Assembly: GCF_002878395.1 (NCBI RefSeq) | Contig: NC_061116.1 | Location: 121,316,511-121,380,510, forward strand | DNA length: 64,000 bases | From: Capsicum annuum | Lineage: Eukaryota; Streptophyta; Magnoliopsida; Solanales; Solanaceae | Reading direction: 5' to 3' | In this document: positions 11,005 through 21,999 of the stretch, in pieces | How the letters are laid out: each line of letters begins with the position of its first letter | How positions within the stretch are numbered: position 1 is the stretch's first letter | Position numbers and translations under genes: made by a program | Notes under the pieces: model-generated | What the model was told of the DNA's origin: nothing | Seen by the model: the letters and a program-made list of their open reading frames with translations, nothing else | The model's database searches: none

Positions 11005-14000
11005 ATTAGTTTCTGAACACATCTGTTGCACATGTGTCCCAATTATATTGGTATAATTTTCCTAAAATGATAATTTCTTCTTTTTTTTCTTAGTCTCTCT
11101 TTTATTTTCTTCTAAATTTTTCCATCTATTCATTCTCTGTCATCTTAGTATATATCAAAAATTAATTTCTCATTGTTTACTATTCTTATCTCAATTAAAA
11201 TACTTCACAAATTAACACTTTCACTTTTTCAGTTAGTATCAAAATTTCTACAATGTCACATTTTCATCAGTTTGTATCTAAAATTTCACAATTTCATGTC
11301 TTCATTAGTTTATATAAAAATATTTTTCTAATTTTTTTTGCTATTTACATCTATACTCATACACTTTTTACTCTTCTTTCACATCTTCATTTGATATCAA
11401 GGAGTGTTGGTACTTTTTTTCTTACATTTTCTTTTTTCTTAAATTCTTTCCTTTAACTACCTAGCAAAATTCGAAGTGATGGAAAATTATCACTCTATAT
11501 TTTATGAGCTGACTCACTTTTTGAAGGTGATGAATGAGTTCATCGCAAGATTTCAACTTACAAAATCTACAAAGATGGTGAAATCAGATTCAAATAATCT
11601 CTAGTCAAATATTTCACTAAATTATTACGTCACGGTTCTAGTTTATATCGAAAGTCCCTTTCTTTTTTTTTTCTTTTCTTATCTCAATTTAAACACTTTA
11701 AAAATTAGTGTTCTCACTCTTCTAGTTTGTATCAAAATTATCACAATCTCACATCTTCTTCTATTGATATCGTGATTTCTACAATCTCACATCTTCATCT
11801 ATTTGAATCGAAATATTTTTTTTTTTGCTATTGTCATATATAAACATACACTTTCTACTCATCTTTAACATCATTACTCTATATTAAAGAGTGTTTGTTC
11901 TTCTTTTTTCTTACTCTCACTTTTCTATGTTTTCCTTACTCATTCTTTTCTATTTTTTTCATCAATTTTTTCTCCATATCTAGTTAAAAATAAAGTGATG
12001 GATGATTATCACGATATATTTGATGAGTTAGATCTACTTTTTGAAGGTGATGAATGGGATCATCACAAGACTTCAACTAATAACTACACAAACGATGGTG
12101 CAAGATCTTATATGGATGAACAAAAAGAAGAGAAGAATGAACAAAAAGAAGAGCAAGAAACTAATGAAGATGATCGAAAAATTGTCATACAAAAAGATTA
12201 TACACAAGTACAAAAATGTGAGACTAATTAAAAATATCAAAAAAATAACTGTAACAATCTTTATAATCTGATTTAAAATTTAGAGTATTTCTTCTTTTTT
12301 TTTAAACTATTTTTTTCTTTTGTCTTCTCAAATGTTTTCCTCTAGCTATTCTCTTACATCTCTAACATATATCAAAAATATTTTGTTCATTTCTTTTAAT
12401 ATTATAATCCCTATTCAGTCTATACAAGACAATTCTTTCACTTATATAATTTGTATCTAGATTTTTACTCATTTTTTAAAAAATATTATCTCTACTTTAA
12501 ATCAAAGTTTTAAAGAGATCTTTATTATACTAGTTTCTGAATATGCATGTTGCACGTGTGTTTCACTCAGATCAATATAATTTTTTTAAAATGATATTTT
12601 TCTTTTTTTTTTCTTAGTCTCTCTCTTTTATTTTCTTCTTAAATTTTTTCATCTATCCATTCTCTCACATCTTTAGTGTATATCAAAAATTATTTTCTAA
12701 TTTTTTAACTATTTTATCTCAATTCAAACACTTAAAAATTAACGCTCTTACTTATTTAGTTTGTATCAAAAATTTCACAATATCACTTTTTCATTAGTTT
12801 ATATCTAAGTTTTTCGCAATATCATATCTTCGTTAATTTATATCAAAATATTTTCCTTTTTTTTTTCGCAATTCACATCTATATTCACTCACTTTTTACT
12901 CTTCTTTCACATCTTTATTTGATATCAAGGAGTTTTGATTCTTTTTTTCTTAATTTTTTTTCTAAAATTATTCTCTCTGTCTATCTAGCTTAATACATTG
13001 TGATGGAAATTATCATGATATATTTTATGAGCTTAACTCACTTTTTAGAAGGTAATGAACGAGACCATTGGAAGACTTTAACTAATAAAATATACAAACA
13101 TAATGAAATCTGATTCAAATAATTTCTAATTAAATATTTCACAAAATTAATCCGTCACATTTCTAGTTTATATCAAAAGTTTCTTTCTCATTTTTTTACT
13201 TTTATTATCTCAATTTAAACACTTCAAAAATTAACGTTCTCACTCTTTTAGTTTGAACTGAAATTCTCACAATCTTACATCTTGTTCTATTTATACTGTA
13301 ATTTTCGAATCTCACATTTTTATTTTTTTGAGTCGATTATTTTTTGTTATTATCACATATAAAAAAATACTTTCTACTCATTTTTAATATCTGTATTCTA
13401 TAATAGAGAGTATTTTTCCTTCTCTTTTCTTACTCTCTCTTATCTAATTTTTTTCTTACTCATTCTTTTTTATTTTTTCCATCAATTTTTTCTTTCATAT
13501 ATATCTAAATAAAAAGTGATGGATGATTATCACGATACATGTAATGAGCTAGATCCAATTTTTGAAGGTGATGAATGAGATCATTGTAAGATTTCAACTG
13601 ATAACTACACAGACGATGACACACGATCTAATATGGATGGATAACTTATAACTATACAAATGATGGTGCACGATCTTATATGGATGAAAAAAAAGAAAAA
13701 GAAACTAATGAAGATGACCGAAAAATAGTCATACAAGAAGATTGTGCACTAGTACAAAAATGTGAGACTAATTTAAAACATCTAAAAAATAACTATAACA
13801 ATCTTTAAAATGTGATTTAAAATTCAGAGTATTTCATCTTCTTTTTTTTCTTAAATTCTTTCCTTTATCTATTCTCTAACATCTCTAGTGTATATCAAAA
13901 ACAGTATTATTATTTTTGAATATTATCATCTCTATTCAGTCTATAAAAAATAATTTTTTTACTTCTACAATTTATATCGAGATTTTTATTCTTATTTTTA

Positions 14001-15720
14001 ATTTTTATATTTATTTTAAATCTAAGTTTTAAAAAGGACATTATAGTAGTTTCTGGACACATATATTTCACGTGTGTCCCAATTCTATTTATATACTTTT
14101 TTTAAAACGATAATTTGTTCATTTTTCTTAGTGTCTCTCTTTTATTTTCTTCTTAAATTTTTTTTATCTATCTATTCTTTCACATCTTTGGTATATATCA
14201 AAAAAGAAATTCTTATTTTTTACTATTCTTATCTCAATTCAAACAATTCACAAATTAATGCTCTCACGTTTTTAGTTTATATCGAAATTTCTACAGTTTC
14301 ACTCTTCATCAGTTTATATCAAAATTTTTACAATCTTTCTTTTACGATCTTCTTAGATTCTTCCATTTATCTGTCTAGGTTAATTTAAATTAGTGTATAA
14401 CTATGATAATATGTTTAATGAATTTGATTCTCTTTTTACAAGTGATGAATCAAACAAGGACTATAATTCTCATTCTTATATGAATGATCCATAGAAAAAG
14501 AAATTAATGATGAAGATGACTGAAAAATGAAAGAGAAGTAGAAAAAGGTGAGATTAATTTACAATAATAATTTTTATTTTCGCTCCTATTTCACCATAAA
14601 TTTTAGAGTGAAATATGAAAATTTGGATTTATGAAATAATGATTTGAAATTTGAAGTTATATTTTAATAGGTATTTAACTTAAAAGAAATTTAAAGTTTT
14701 TTGTGAGGAAAAATTCAACAATAGATCTGGACTAAATTTTTTTTCTATTCTCATCTCCACCCAAATATTTTCTACTCTTCTCTTACATCTTTAATTTGTA
14801 AAAGTACTTTCTTCCTTTTTTCTTAATTTTTTTCTTAAATTGTTAAATAATTTTTTAAAAATGAATTAGAAGTGTAAAATAATTTGTGCAATTAGTCACA
14901 CGTATTTTGCATGCATTAAGTGAGTTTTACTTAAAAAGACAAAATTAGTTGGGTGGAAAAGCTTTCATAATTGGCTCAGAAGCACATGTTTTTTCACCTG
15001 ATTTGTTGATTCCCTTTTATTGTTTTATTATCTAGAAACTATCAATAGTTTCAAGTTCAAAACATTGCTTGACTAAAAAATTGTGAAATTAGAGTCTTTG
15101 CTGTTTTTTTCTTACTCTCTTTTTTTATTTACTCCCCCCTCCCCTCTTTTTCTTAAATTCTAAAAAAATTGTAAAACCAGGTTTTCATTGCTCTTTCTTT
15201 TTCTTCTATCTACAACAAATTCAAGCTTTAAAAAGGGCTTTATTATACCAGTTTTTGAAATGTGTGTTGCACGTGTTCCCAATTCTATAGTACAAATTTT
15301 TTAATGATAAATTCTTCTTTCATTGTCTTACTCTCTCTTTTCTATTTTTTTTTTTAAATTCATCTTAACTTTCTACAATTTCACATCTTCATCATTAATC
15401 AAAATTTTCATAATTTCTCATCTTCATCGATTGATATCAAAATTTCAAAAATCTCACATCTATATTCGTTTGTATCAAAATATTTATTGTCTACTCTAAT
15501 GTATACACACACTTTTACTCTTCTCTTATATTTTCACTCGATATTATAGTCTTTTCTCCTTTTCTTCTTGCACTCCCATTTTTTCCTTAATCCTAGTGCT
15601 TTCTCTTACTGATTACAATTCCAATAATCAATAATTATTACTATTCCTCTTTTGTTTTACAAAATTACACCTTCTTTTACTTATTTTCAAGATACCTATA
15701 CAAACACTTGATAGAATTCT
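11005..15720 (-). repeat. Tandem array of Helitron-like AT-rich units
   Basis: Four diverged head-to-tail units begin at about 11006, 12530, 14047 and 15250 with a shared head, 'tagtttctgRacac..gttgcacgtgtgtccc', each preceded by 'tttattata'. Read on the minus strand, the head is a hairpin (GGACACACGTG...CACGTGTCC) a few bases before CTAG or CTAA, followed by host T. This is the known form of a Helitron 3' end. Unit tails share 'aaRttttaaaaaggRctttattata'. Units 1 and 2 are about 1.5 kb and contain two related sub-blocks about 515 bases apart. The fourth unit fades near 15720. No Rep/helicase is visible, so these would be non-autonomous. A plain tandem satellite-like repeat is the alternative. 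Confidence 0.5.
11995..12231 (+). other. Short acidic reading frame, repeated in the array
   Basis: An open frame of 78 codons begins MMDDYHDIFDELDLLFEGDEWDHH and is rich in Asp, Glu, Lys and Asn, with no signal peptide, membrane segment or known fold that I recognise. Degenerate copies of the same motif (Y-H-D-I-F-x-E-L-x-x-L-F-E-G-D-E) occur at about 11480, 13002, 13519, 14398, 62348 and 63630, usually broken by stops. Each copy follows a long T-rich tract, as an exon follows an intron. It may be a captured exon fragment amplified with the repeat. There is no evidence that it is translated. Confidence 0.35.
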
Positions 15721-16470
15721 TCCTTATTCCCTGTAGGATAGATCCCAACCTTATTGGATTCTATGTTTGATTCAACGATGGCTATATATATTTTGGGAGG
15801 TGTAATTTGGATGACATCAATAACTTAATGTACTTAATGAAGTATAAATTGTGTATTTAAGTGTTTGTGTATTTGTTTTCTAATATATATGTTTAGAGTA
15901 TTTAAAATGTATTTTAGACAAGTCATGAGTCAAAAGAATCAAATAGAGTTTCGATGAGAAATCTAGTTAGTGTAGCCTATGCTATGCTTATTCCTGTGTA
16001 CTTTGATGAGATTATCATGTTGTATGTAATAATTTATTTTATGAGTTTGTGATAAATGCCATTGGAGAATCCGCAGACACTAAATGAAACCTACAAATAA
16101 TTGACAAGATGTGGGGAAACAAGGGACAAGTAGATCAGGAGCATGGAACAAGAATTGGGGGAAACCTTACCTAGAAGGCTTAGCCTTGCGCCGTACCCCC
16201 CTCCCCATAGAATAGAAAGGATAATTATGACTCACTTTTTTAGAGAGGGCACACTGTTTTGTTCATGATATGAGCTTGCATCATACCCCTCTTATCCCTG
16301 TAATGTTTATGTAACAGAAACCCCCCAAAATATTTAAAAAGTAGTCTTTTACTTGGTTTAAGTTGGGGGAAAGGTGGTCAAGGCTTCTGATTCATTAGGG
16401 GAAAATTAAGATTAATTTCTAAGAGATATTTATGTTAATACACATGTAAAGAGAGGAGAAAGCATAAAGG
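15721..16470. other. Unassigned interval before element E
   Basis: No coding region or clear repeat end is seen. The stretch 15730-15830 ('ccctgtaggatagatcccaacc...ggtgtaatttggatgacatcaa') resembles a motif common in plant LTR retrotransposon ends, and 16190-16210 has a C-rich run. Probably old transposon debris. Confidence 0.3.
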
Positions 16471-17261
16471 TAAAACACCCCGGATTTTGGCCATAGAAAA
16501 TTTCCTGAGATTTGAGCTCACTGTCTTAGGTACGACTGACCCCATGTGTCATAGGGTGTTTTGATGAGTCATTGGAATGATTCGTAACCAAACTAGTAAG
16601 TTTTTGGCTTGATTATACTCTAATTACGAGTGGCTCACTAAGAGCCTTAATGAGATGTTACGAGTCATTAGGTATGATTTTAGGGTGTCTAGTATGTCCT
16701 AATTTATGTTCTATGTTGACTACGACTCATATGGTCCTATTACGATTGGTGCCATTAATTCATAAGGAAAATATTGTAGGTTGCCTTAGTGGTACTACCT
16801 TGGTTACGGCTCATGGTGATGAGTCGTATGGAGTGGTTACGAGTCAAGGGGTTGACTCATGATCAAAGGCGGCACTTTTCAGCTTTATAAGTTGAGGGCA
16901 TTATCGACATTTCTCCTCTTAACCAAATAGAAACCCATAACTTATAACCTCTTTTAGGGTGTCATTATCTCTCAAAAACATCTAAGTAACTCCTTATATA
17001 CTCTTAAATTTTCAAGGTTAAGAACATTTAGGGTTTTCAAAAGGTTGATCAATTAGGGCTCTCAAGGGTGATTTCTCTCCGTACATCTTACAATTACATG
17101 CATGTTTCTCTTCCCTCATTGTTAATTTTGTAAAATCATGTGATTTAAAGTATTCTTCATGAGATTATTGTGATGGTTTTGAATGTTTATAAATTTAACA
17201 AAGTTTCTCATGGTTTATTTGTGCTTTCCATGCTTTAAATATGGTTTTAAACTTGTGGGTG

Positions 17262-17668
17262 AATTCTCCGTAGATACATCTAGTTAATTTAATTCTAAAT
17301 TTATTTCAAATATATGATATATTAATTGCGCTAAAGATTTCAATCTATTTGACTAAATAAGTCCAATAGATTTAAAACTTATTTTTTTCTAAATCAATTA
17401 TGAAATATTTTTCTCGAATAGCGGTCCTGAATTCAAGTTGATTCTATTTCGACTCTTAGAGAAAAACAATCAAACAGTTCCTAATCATGGTACTTGCGGA
17501 TTGGATAATCCAGATAATATACAAAAAGAAACTCCAGATATTTGAGATCTTTCTCTTTAAATAATATCTCAATTCCAGTGATGGTTTCATTAGATATCTT
17601 ACAACTAAAATCCCTCTTCTTTTATCCATTTCCTCCACCAACGCGAACCCCAGTTAGATTTAAGCATG
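17262..17668 (-). other. Inserted block in E 5' LTR containing plastid DNA
   Basis: This block is absent from the E 3' LTR, where 'aaacttgtgg' runs directly into 'atgtatgggtatggtgaatg' near 39065-39095. The right part, 17414-17669, is plastid ycf2 (separate entry). The left part, 17262-17413, is AT-rich and I cannot place it; it may be a second organelle fragment or filler. There are no terminal repeats, only about two bases of microhomology (TG) at the junction, which fits end-joining repair rather than transposition. Confidence 0.75.
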
Positions 17669-17669
17669 C
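17414..17669 (-). pseudogene. ycf2: Nuclear-integrated plastid ycf2 fragment
   Basis: On the minus strand the sequence reads as a diverged piece of the N-terminal part of plastid ycf2: an 'ESNWGSRWWRNW'-like start (AATCTAACTGGGGTTCGCG, with the last base of that word at about 17640), then '[15 protein letters not shown]', '[16 protein letters not shown]' and 'NIINLNSGQLFE', the last ending at about 17414. Ycf2 is a large plastid protein linked to the inner-envelope import motor. Here the frame is broken by several indels and stops, and many substitutions have accumulated, so it is a pseudogene fragment of about 256 bases. A route through mitochondrial DNA, which often carries plastid pieces, cannot be excluded. 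Recognition is from memory of the ycf2 sequence, without alignment software. Confidence 0.85.
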
Positions 17670-18442
17670 ATAGGCATGGTGAATGAACTAGGGAATTGTG
17701 ATTATCCCAAACTTGTGACTTTTGAGATGGTTATAACCCCAACCCCATAACGTGAAATTAGTTTTAGTTATGAGAACTGTGAGAATTTGTAAAATTGAAC
17801 CAGTCTTAAACTTTTTCATGATATAAAAAGGTATTTAAAATACAATGGCATAATTTAATAAACAAAGGGAGTCAGTGTTCGTCAATGTGTATTAATGAAC
17901 AAAGGGAGTTATTCTCCCTAAGTTAATGGAAATTATTTTGGCATGTTGTTGTTACCTTGCAAGTGTAGTTGGTATGACCATACCAACATTATATGCATTA
18001 AACTAGAATGTGGTTTAATGAATGAAAATGTGTGATACTTGTTTTAATTAGTATATAATACATGTTGTGTAGCTGAGTCATAAAGGTAGAGGTCTGAGAG
18101 ACTGATACTGGGAATCACGTTACCGATGCGGGGGTCAATATGACCAGGGAGGTTTGAGTCTCCCTTATTATTATTTCATAATTAGGGAGGTTTGATTCCT
18201 CCATAAATCATTATATAATCGGGTTCTTAAGTCACCGTGGTATATGTTAGAGGATTCGAGTCCCTCGTGTGCACATATATGAATTTTTCTTTGGTTTGTA
18301 TGGCTACACGTACTGGGGCCCGACCAGAGGGTGAGAGCTGGGGCCCATATAGCCCATGGGTACTATTATATGAAAGTTGAGCTACACAATCCAGCCTAAG
18401 GTTTTGAAAAACATGTTTAACCTTTTTTCTCATCCCAACATA

Positions 18443-18489
<47 letters not shown>

Positions 18490-19093
18490 TATGCATTGGA
18501 TTATATGCATTGGTTTCAAATGATTTTAAATTTTTGATAATATCATTATGTTATCCTTATCCCTAAGTTTCATTCTAGTGCTCACCCTGCTAATCATCTT
18601 CGGACGTTGTATCCCCACGTAATATAGTAATTGGTCATACTTTTACTCCTTCTACTCAGTGACTTAAATTTGAGATCAGCTAGTAAGTCAGATTGAAGTG
18701 GTAAGCTTTCATTCCTCAGAACACCCTATTTCATGATTATAGTTTCCTTTACATTTTAACTATTTCTTTGGATTTGGTTTTTGGCTATTATTAGGGGCAT
18801 GTCCCAACACTTTATTGATATTCAGTTTTGGATCATAGTTTAGAAGGCTTTGTTTGGACTACTATGGCTATTTGGCGGTATCGATCGATCAATTTGCTGG
18901 TAGTCGGTGGTTTGTTATGGACATGCATTTAAACTTTCTTATACTATTGTACGTTATCTTATTATATGGTCAAAATTCAGTTGGCCTTGGGGTGTGGTGT
19001 GTTTTATTTGGTTAGGTATAGGGGTGATCTCCGGTCCACATAGGACTTGAGATACCTCTCACTGCCAGGCCTTGGTTTGGGTCATGACAAAGG

Positions 19094-19106
19094 TGGTATC
19101 AAAGCC
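19094..19106 (+). other. Primer-binding site of element E
   Basis: TGGTATCAAAGCC matches the initiator-Met tRNA PBS (TGGTATCAGAGCC) with one change, four bases after the LTR end. Confidence 0.88.
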
Positions 19107-19300
19107 TATGTTTGGTGTCATTGGGTGTCCAACAAATCCGTGTCAAGTAAAGTCTCATTTATGGGTATGTAGAGTGTCACACTTATAAGGGAGAAGCTAT
19201 GAGACATTTAGGATTGCTTACCTTTCTTGTTGTTTTATTTCAAGCTATAGAGTCTAAGGTCTTAAGTCACTATAATTCCTATTTGTTTTCTTTCCAAATA

Positions 19301-20600
19301 ATGCCTCCCAAATGATCTGAAGATCATGGAAACTCCTCTATCCCACTTGAGGACAATGTTGATGAGACACGCCCTTCTTATGGGGTCAGACCTGGTCTAG
19401 GGGTTTAGTTCCTGATTGCCCTTTTGGAGTTCCATCGGTCCCCTCTAGTCCTCATCAATCTCCTCAGGTTGATGTGTCGGATGCAAAATTTTGTTAGTCT
19501 ATTCATATGTTGGCTCACTTGGTAGCTTTTTTATCTGAGCGTGTAGCTTTTGTTAGTCCATTTTCTGAAGCCACAAGGATTGAACAGTTTATGAGATTGA
19601 GGTTAAGTTTTCCTGTGTTCACTTATGTTAAGGTTGAGGAGGATTCTCAAGGTTTATCGATGAGATGGATAAGATCCTCTGAGGTGATGCATACTACTAA
19701 TAAGGAAGGTGAAGAATTTACAGCCTATCAGTTGAAGGATATAGCCTACCAATGGTATAAATAATAGAAATAGTCTAGGGGATATGATGCTAAATCCGCA
19801 TTGTGGGATGATTTCTCTAGTTCTTGTCTAGACCACTTCTTTTCTTGGGAGATGAGGGAGGCAAAAGTGAAAGAGTTTGTTAATCTGAAGTAAGGCAGAA
19901 TGATAGTTAAGAAGTATGCCTTGAAATTCCATTAGTTATCCTGATATAATCCTGAGTTAGTGTCTAGCATGAGGGCTAGAATGAGGAAATTTGCTTATAG
20001 GTTGTCCTGTGATTTGATTCTAGAGAGAAAGGTTGCCTTGTTGAACAAAGATATAGACATCTCCAGATTGTTTATGTAATAAGTAGGTAGAGATAAGGGA
20101 AAGGTAGAATAAGAAGCTTAGACTTTCTGCTCAGGGTGAAGGTCAATAGCAGAGTGGTAGAGATGGTGGAAAGTAGTCTAAGAAGAAGTGGGGGAGTTCT
20201 GGTTCCGACTCTGTGGCTAGTGCTCCTTATCCAAACAGTTGGATGATCATCGTTGTTAGAATGATAGTGAGTTTAAGGCATAGGGTGCCTAATCTCAAGC
20301 TGATAGGGCTCAGTCTGCTCCATCATATCCTCCTTGTAGATTTTGCGGGCAGGTGCACTATGGGTTTTATGAAGAAAGGAGGAACAGGTATTTTAAATGT
20401 GGTCAGATTGGTCACTTGCAGAGGGATGGACCTTCTAAGGTTGCTTCAGGGGCAGATAAGATTCATGTTGCCACTTCATCAGCTCCTACACCAAAGGGTG
20501 TCGCTTCTGCGTCTAGTACCGACCCTAGATGATATCTCTTGTATGCCCTTGCTACCTACCAGGACTCAGATACATACCACCTTGTCGTCACTGGTATGTT
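19301..20600 (+). pseudogene. gag pseudogene of element E
   Basis: The start codon at 19301 (MPPK then a stop) is placed 195 bases after the PBS, as in F. The best-preserved piece is 19507-19764, covering the gag core: KVEEDSQGL, VMHTTNKEGEEFTAYQLKD and AYQWYK, followed by a stop. The next core pieces are at 19870-20080 (SSMRARMRKFAYRLS-like, LNKDIDIS). The CCHC knuckle region at about 20335-20430 reads RFCGQVHYG...YFKCGQIGHLQRDG: the first two Cys and the His of the knuckle survive, the last Cys is lost. Stops and frameshifts occur throughout. Confidence 0.78.
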
Positions 20601-20619
20601 ATGACTTTTTTTCTTGTGA

Positions 20620-21352
20620 TGTGTATTTCTTGTTTTATCCGAGGTCTACTCTTTCTTGTGTGACCCCATTTGTGGCTGTGCATTTTGATTTTGGTCTTGA
20701 GTTTATCCCCTATCCCTTTTTTGTTTCAACCCCAGTAGGTGACTCTGTGGTTTCCAGAAGAGTCTATAGGGTTTGTATGGTGTCTATTGGTGGAAGAGAA
20801 ACTCTAGTAGATATGATAGAGTTAGACATGGTTGATTTTTATGTCATATTGGGGATTGATTAGTTTTATTCATGCTATTCCTCCTTAGATTGTCGAACCC
20901 TTAAGGTCATGTTTAAATTCTCTAATGAGCTAGTCATTCAGTAGGAAGGGGATTCTCTAGTGCCTAAGGGAAGATTCATATCATATATCAGAGCCCGAAA
21001 GTTGATTTCCAAGGGATGTCTTTATCATTTGGTCCAAGTTAAGGATTCTAACTCCGAGGGTCCTTCATTGACATTCTTTCCCATGGTTAAGGAATCTCCC
21101 GAGGTTTTTTCTGATGATCTTCCTAGTGCTACTCCTAATAGGGAGATTGATTTTGGGATTGACCTTGTTCTGAACACTCGTCCTATCTTTATCCCTCCCT
21201 ATAGAATGACTTTGGCTAAGTCGAAGGAGCTTAAGAAGCAATTGAAAGACTTCCTTGACAAGTGTTTTTTCCATCCTAGTGTGTCATTGTGGGGTGATCT
21301 TATTTTGTTCGTACATAAGAAGGATGGTTCCCTTCAAATGTGCATCGATTAC
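20620..21352 (+). pseudogene. pol of E, 5' half: protease and RT N-terminus
   Basis: Protease at about 20630-20863: the DPGST active site has become YPRST, and the end motif reads VDFYVILGID. The RT N-terminus at 20960-21355 is largely open: EVFSDDLPSATPNREIDFGID, IPPYRM, FLDKCFFHPSVSLWG, KKDGSLQMCIDY. The frame is cut after CIDY at 21352, exactly where the ATTAC target duplication of element F lies, and resumes in frame as RQLNK at 35459. Confidence 0.85.
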
Positions 21353-21999
21353 TAACACAACCTAAATCGAGGCCTTTTCGTAATGGGCAATCCCATGGAT
21401 AACCAGGACTGGAGACCACTCCTAATACCCGACCAAACGAACCATCGTATATAAATATACCCAGAGTCGGATGTACTCTGAAGATATGAAAAGATAGTGT
21501 AATGCACGATCCAAGACTTTAGGATAGGTCCATAGCCATGATCATCCAAAGCAAGTCCAACCATCGAATATCCAACTAATAACCAAGCCAAACCATAAAT
21601 CAAAACCAAGACAATAATCCCATGTATATATATATATATATATAACATAATCAAACCATACCCAATTCCACAGTTGTCGATACAAAGCCTCTAGACCAAA
21701 CCAAAGAGTACCTAGTCGGGATATGCCCCTGACCATAGCCAAAAACCAAAGTCTATGAAAATAAAAAAGTATATAAAGTAATCCATGACATGAAATAGAT
21801 GATTTTCGAACTATGGAGGCTCACTACTTCAATCCAGCACCAACTATTCCTGAATTCGATCAATGAGCAGGAAAGTAGTATGGCTGGTTCCTGCATCATT
21901 TGGGGATACAGCCGCCAAAGACAGGTTAGCGGGTGAATGCTAGCATGCACTCAGGATAAAGATAAAATAATGCCAACACTTAAAATTAAGTAAACAAAC
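21353..21999 (-). repeat. F 3' LTR, terminal part
   Basis: It matches the end of the F 5' LTR (33083-33535): 'gaccactcctaatacccgaccaaacgaacc', 'aatgcacgatccaagactttaggataggtccat', 'caaccatcgaatatccaactaataaccaagcc', an AT run of about 10 repeats (21625-21644), and 'cacagttgtcgatacaaagcctctagaccaaacc'. It keeps about 250 bases (21720-21955) that are deleted from the 5' LTR near 33484. Similarity to F ends near 22000, where G LTR sequence begins. Confidence 0.75.

Larger units (their letters stand above)
16471..19089 (+). repeat. 5' LTR of element E (2619 bp including insertion)
   Basis: It pairs with the 3' LTR at 38255-40472 across its whole length. It starts TAAAACACCCC (TGAAATACCCC in the partner) and ends GTCATGACA at 19089, followed by the PBS. 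It is about 400 bases longer than the partner because of the block at 17262-17668; without it the lengths agree (about 2212 and 2218). The first 390 bases hold about ten copies of TACGAGTC-type words in both orientations. A TATA-like TTATAA is at 16942-16947. An AT run of about 21 repeats is at 18445-18486. Confidence 0.87.

Noticed and set aside
14074..14388. 104-codon Phe/Tyr-rich frame
   Set aside because: T-rich AT repeat read in frame; its counterparts at 11253, 62902 and 63212 differ in frame and length.
17456..17641. Minus-strand 61-codon frame as a novel peptide
   Set aside because: It is an out-of-frame reading of the ycf2 fragment.
18227..18496. Minus-strand frame with a long Tyr-Ile repeat
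   Set aside because: It is translated AT microsatellite within the E LTR; the same is true of the minus-strand frames at 21352-21654 and 33241-33450.
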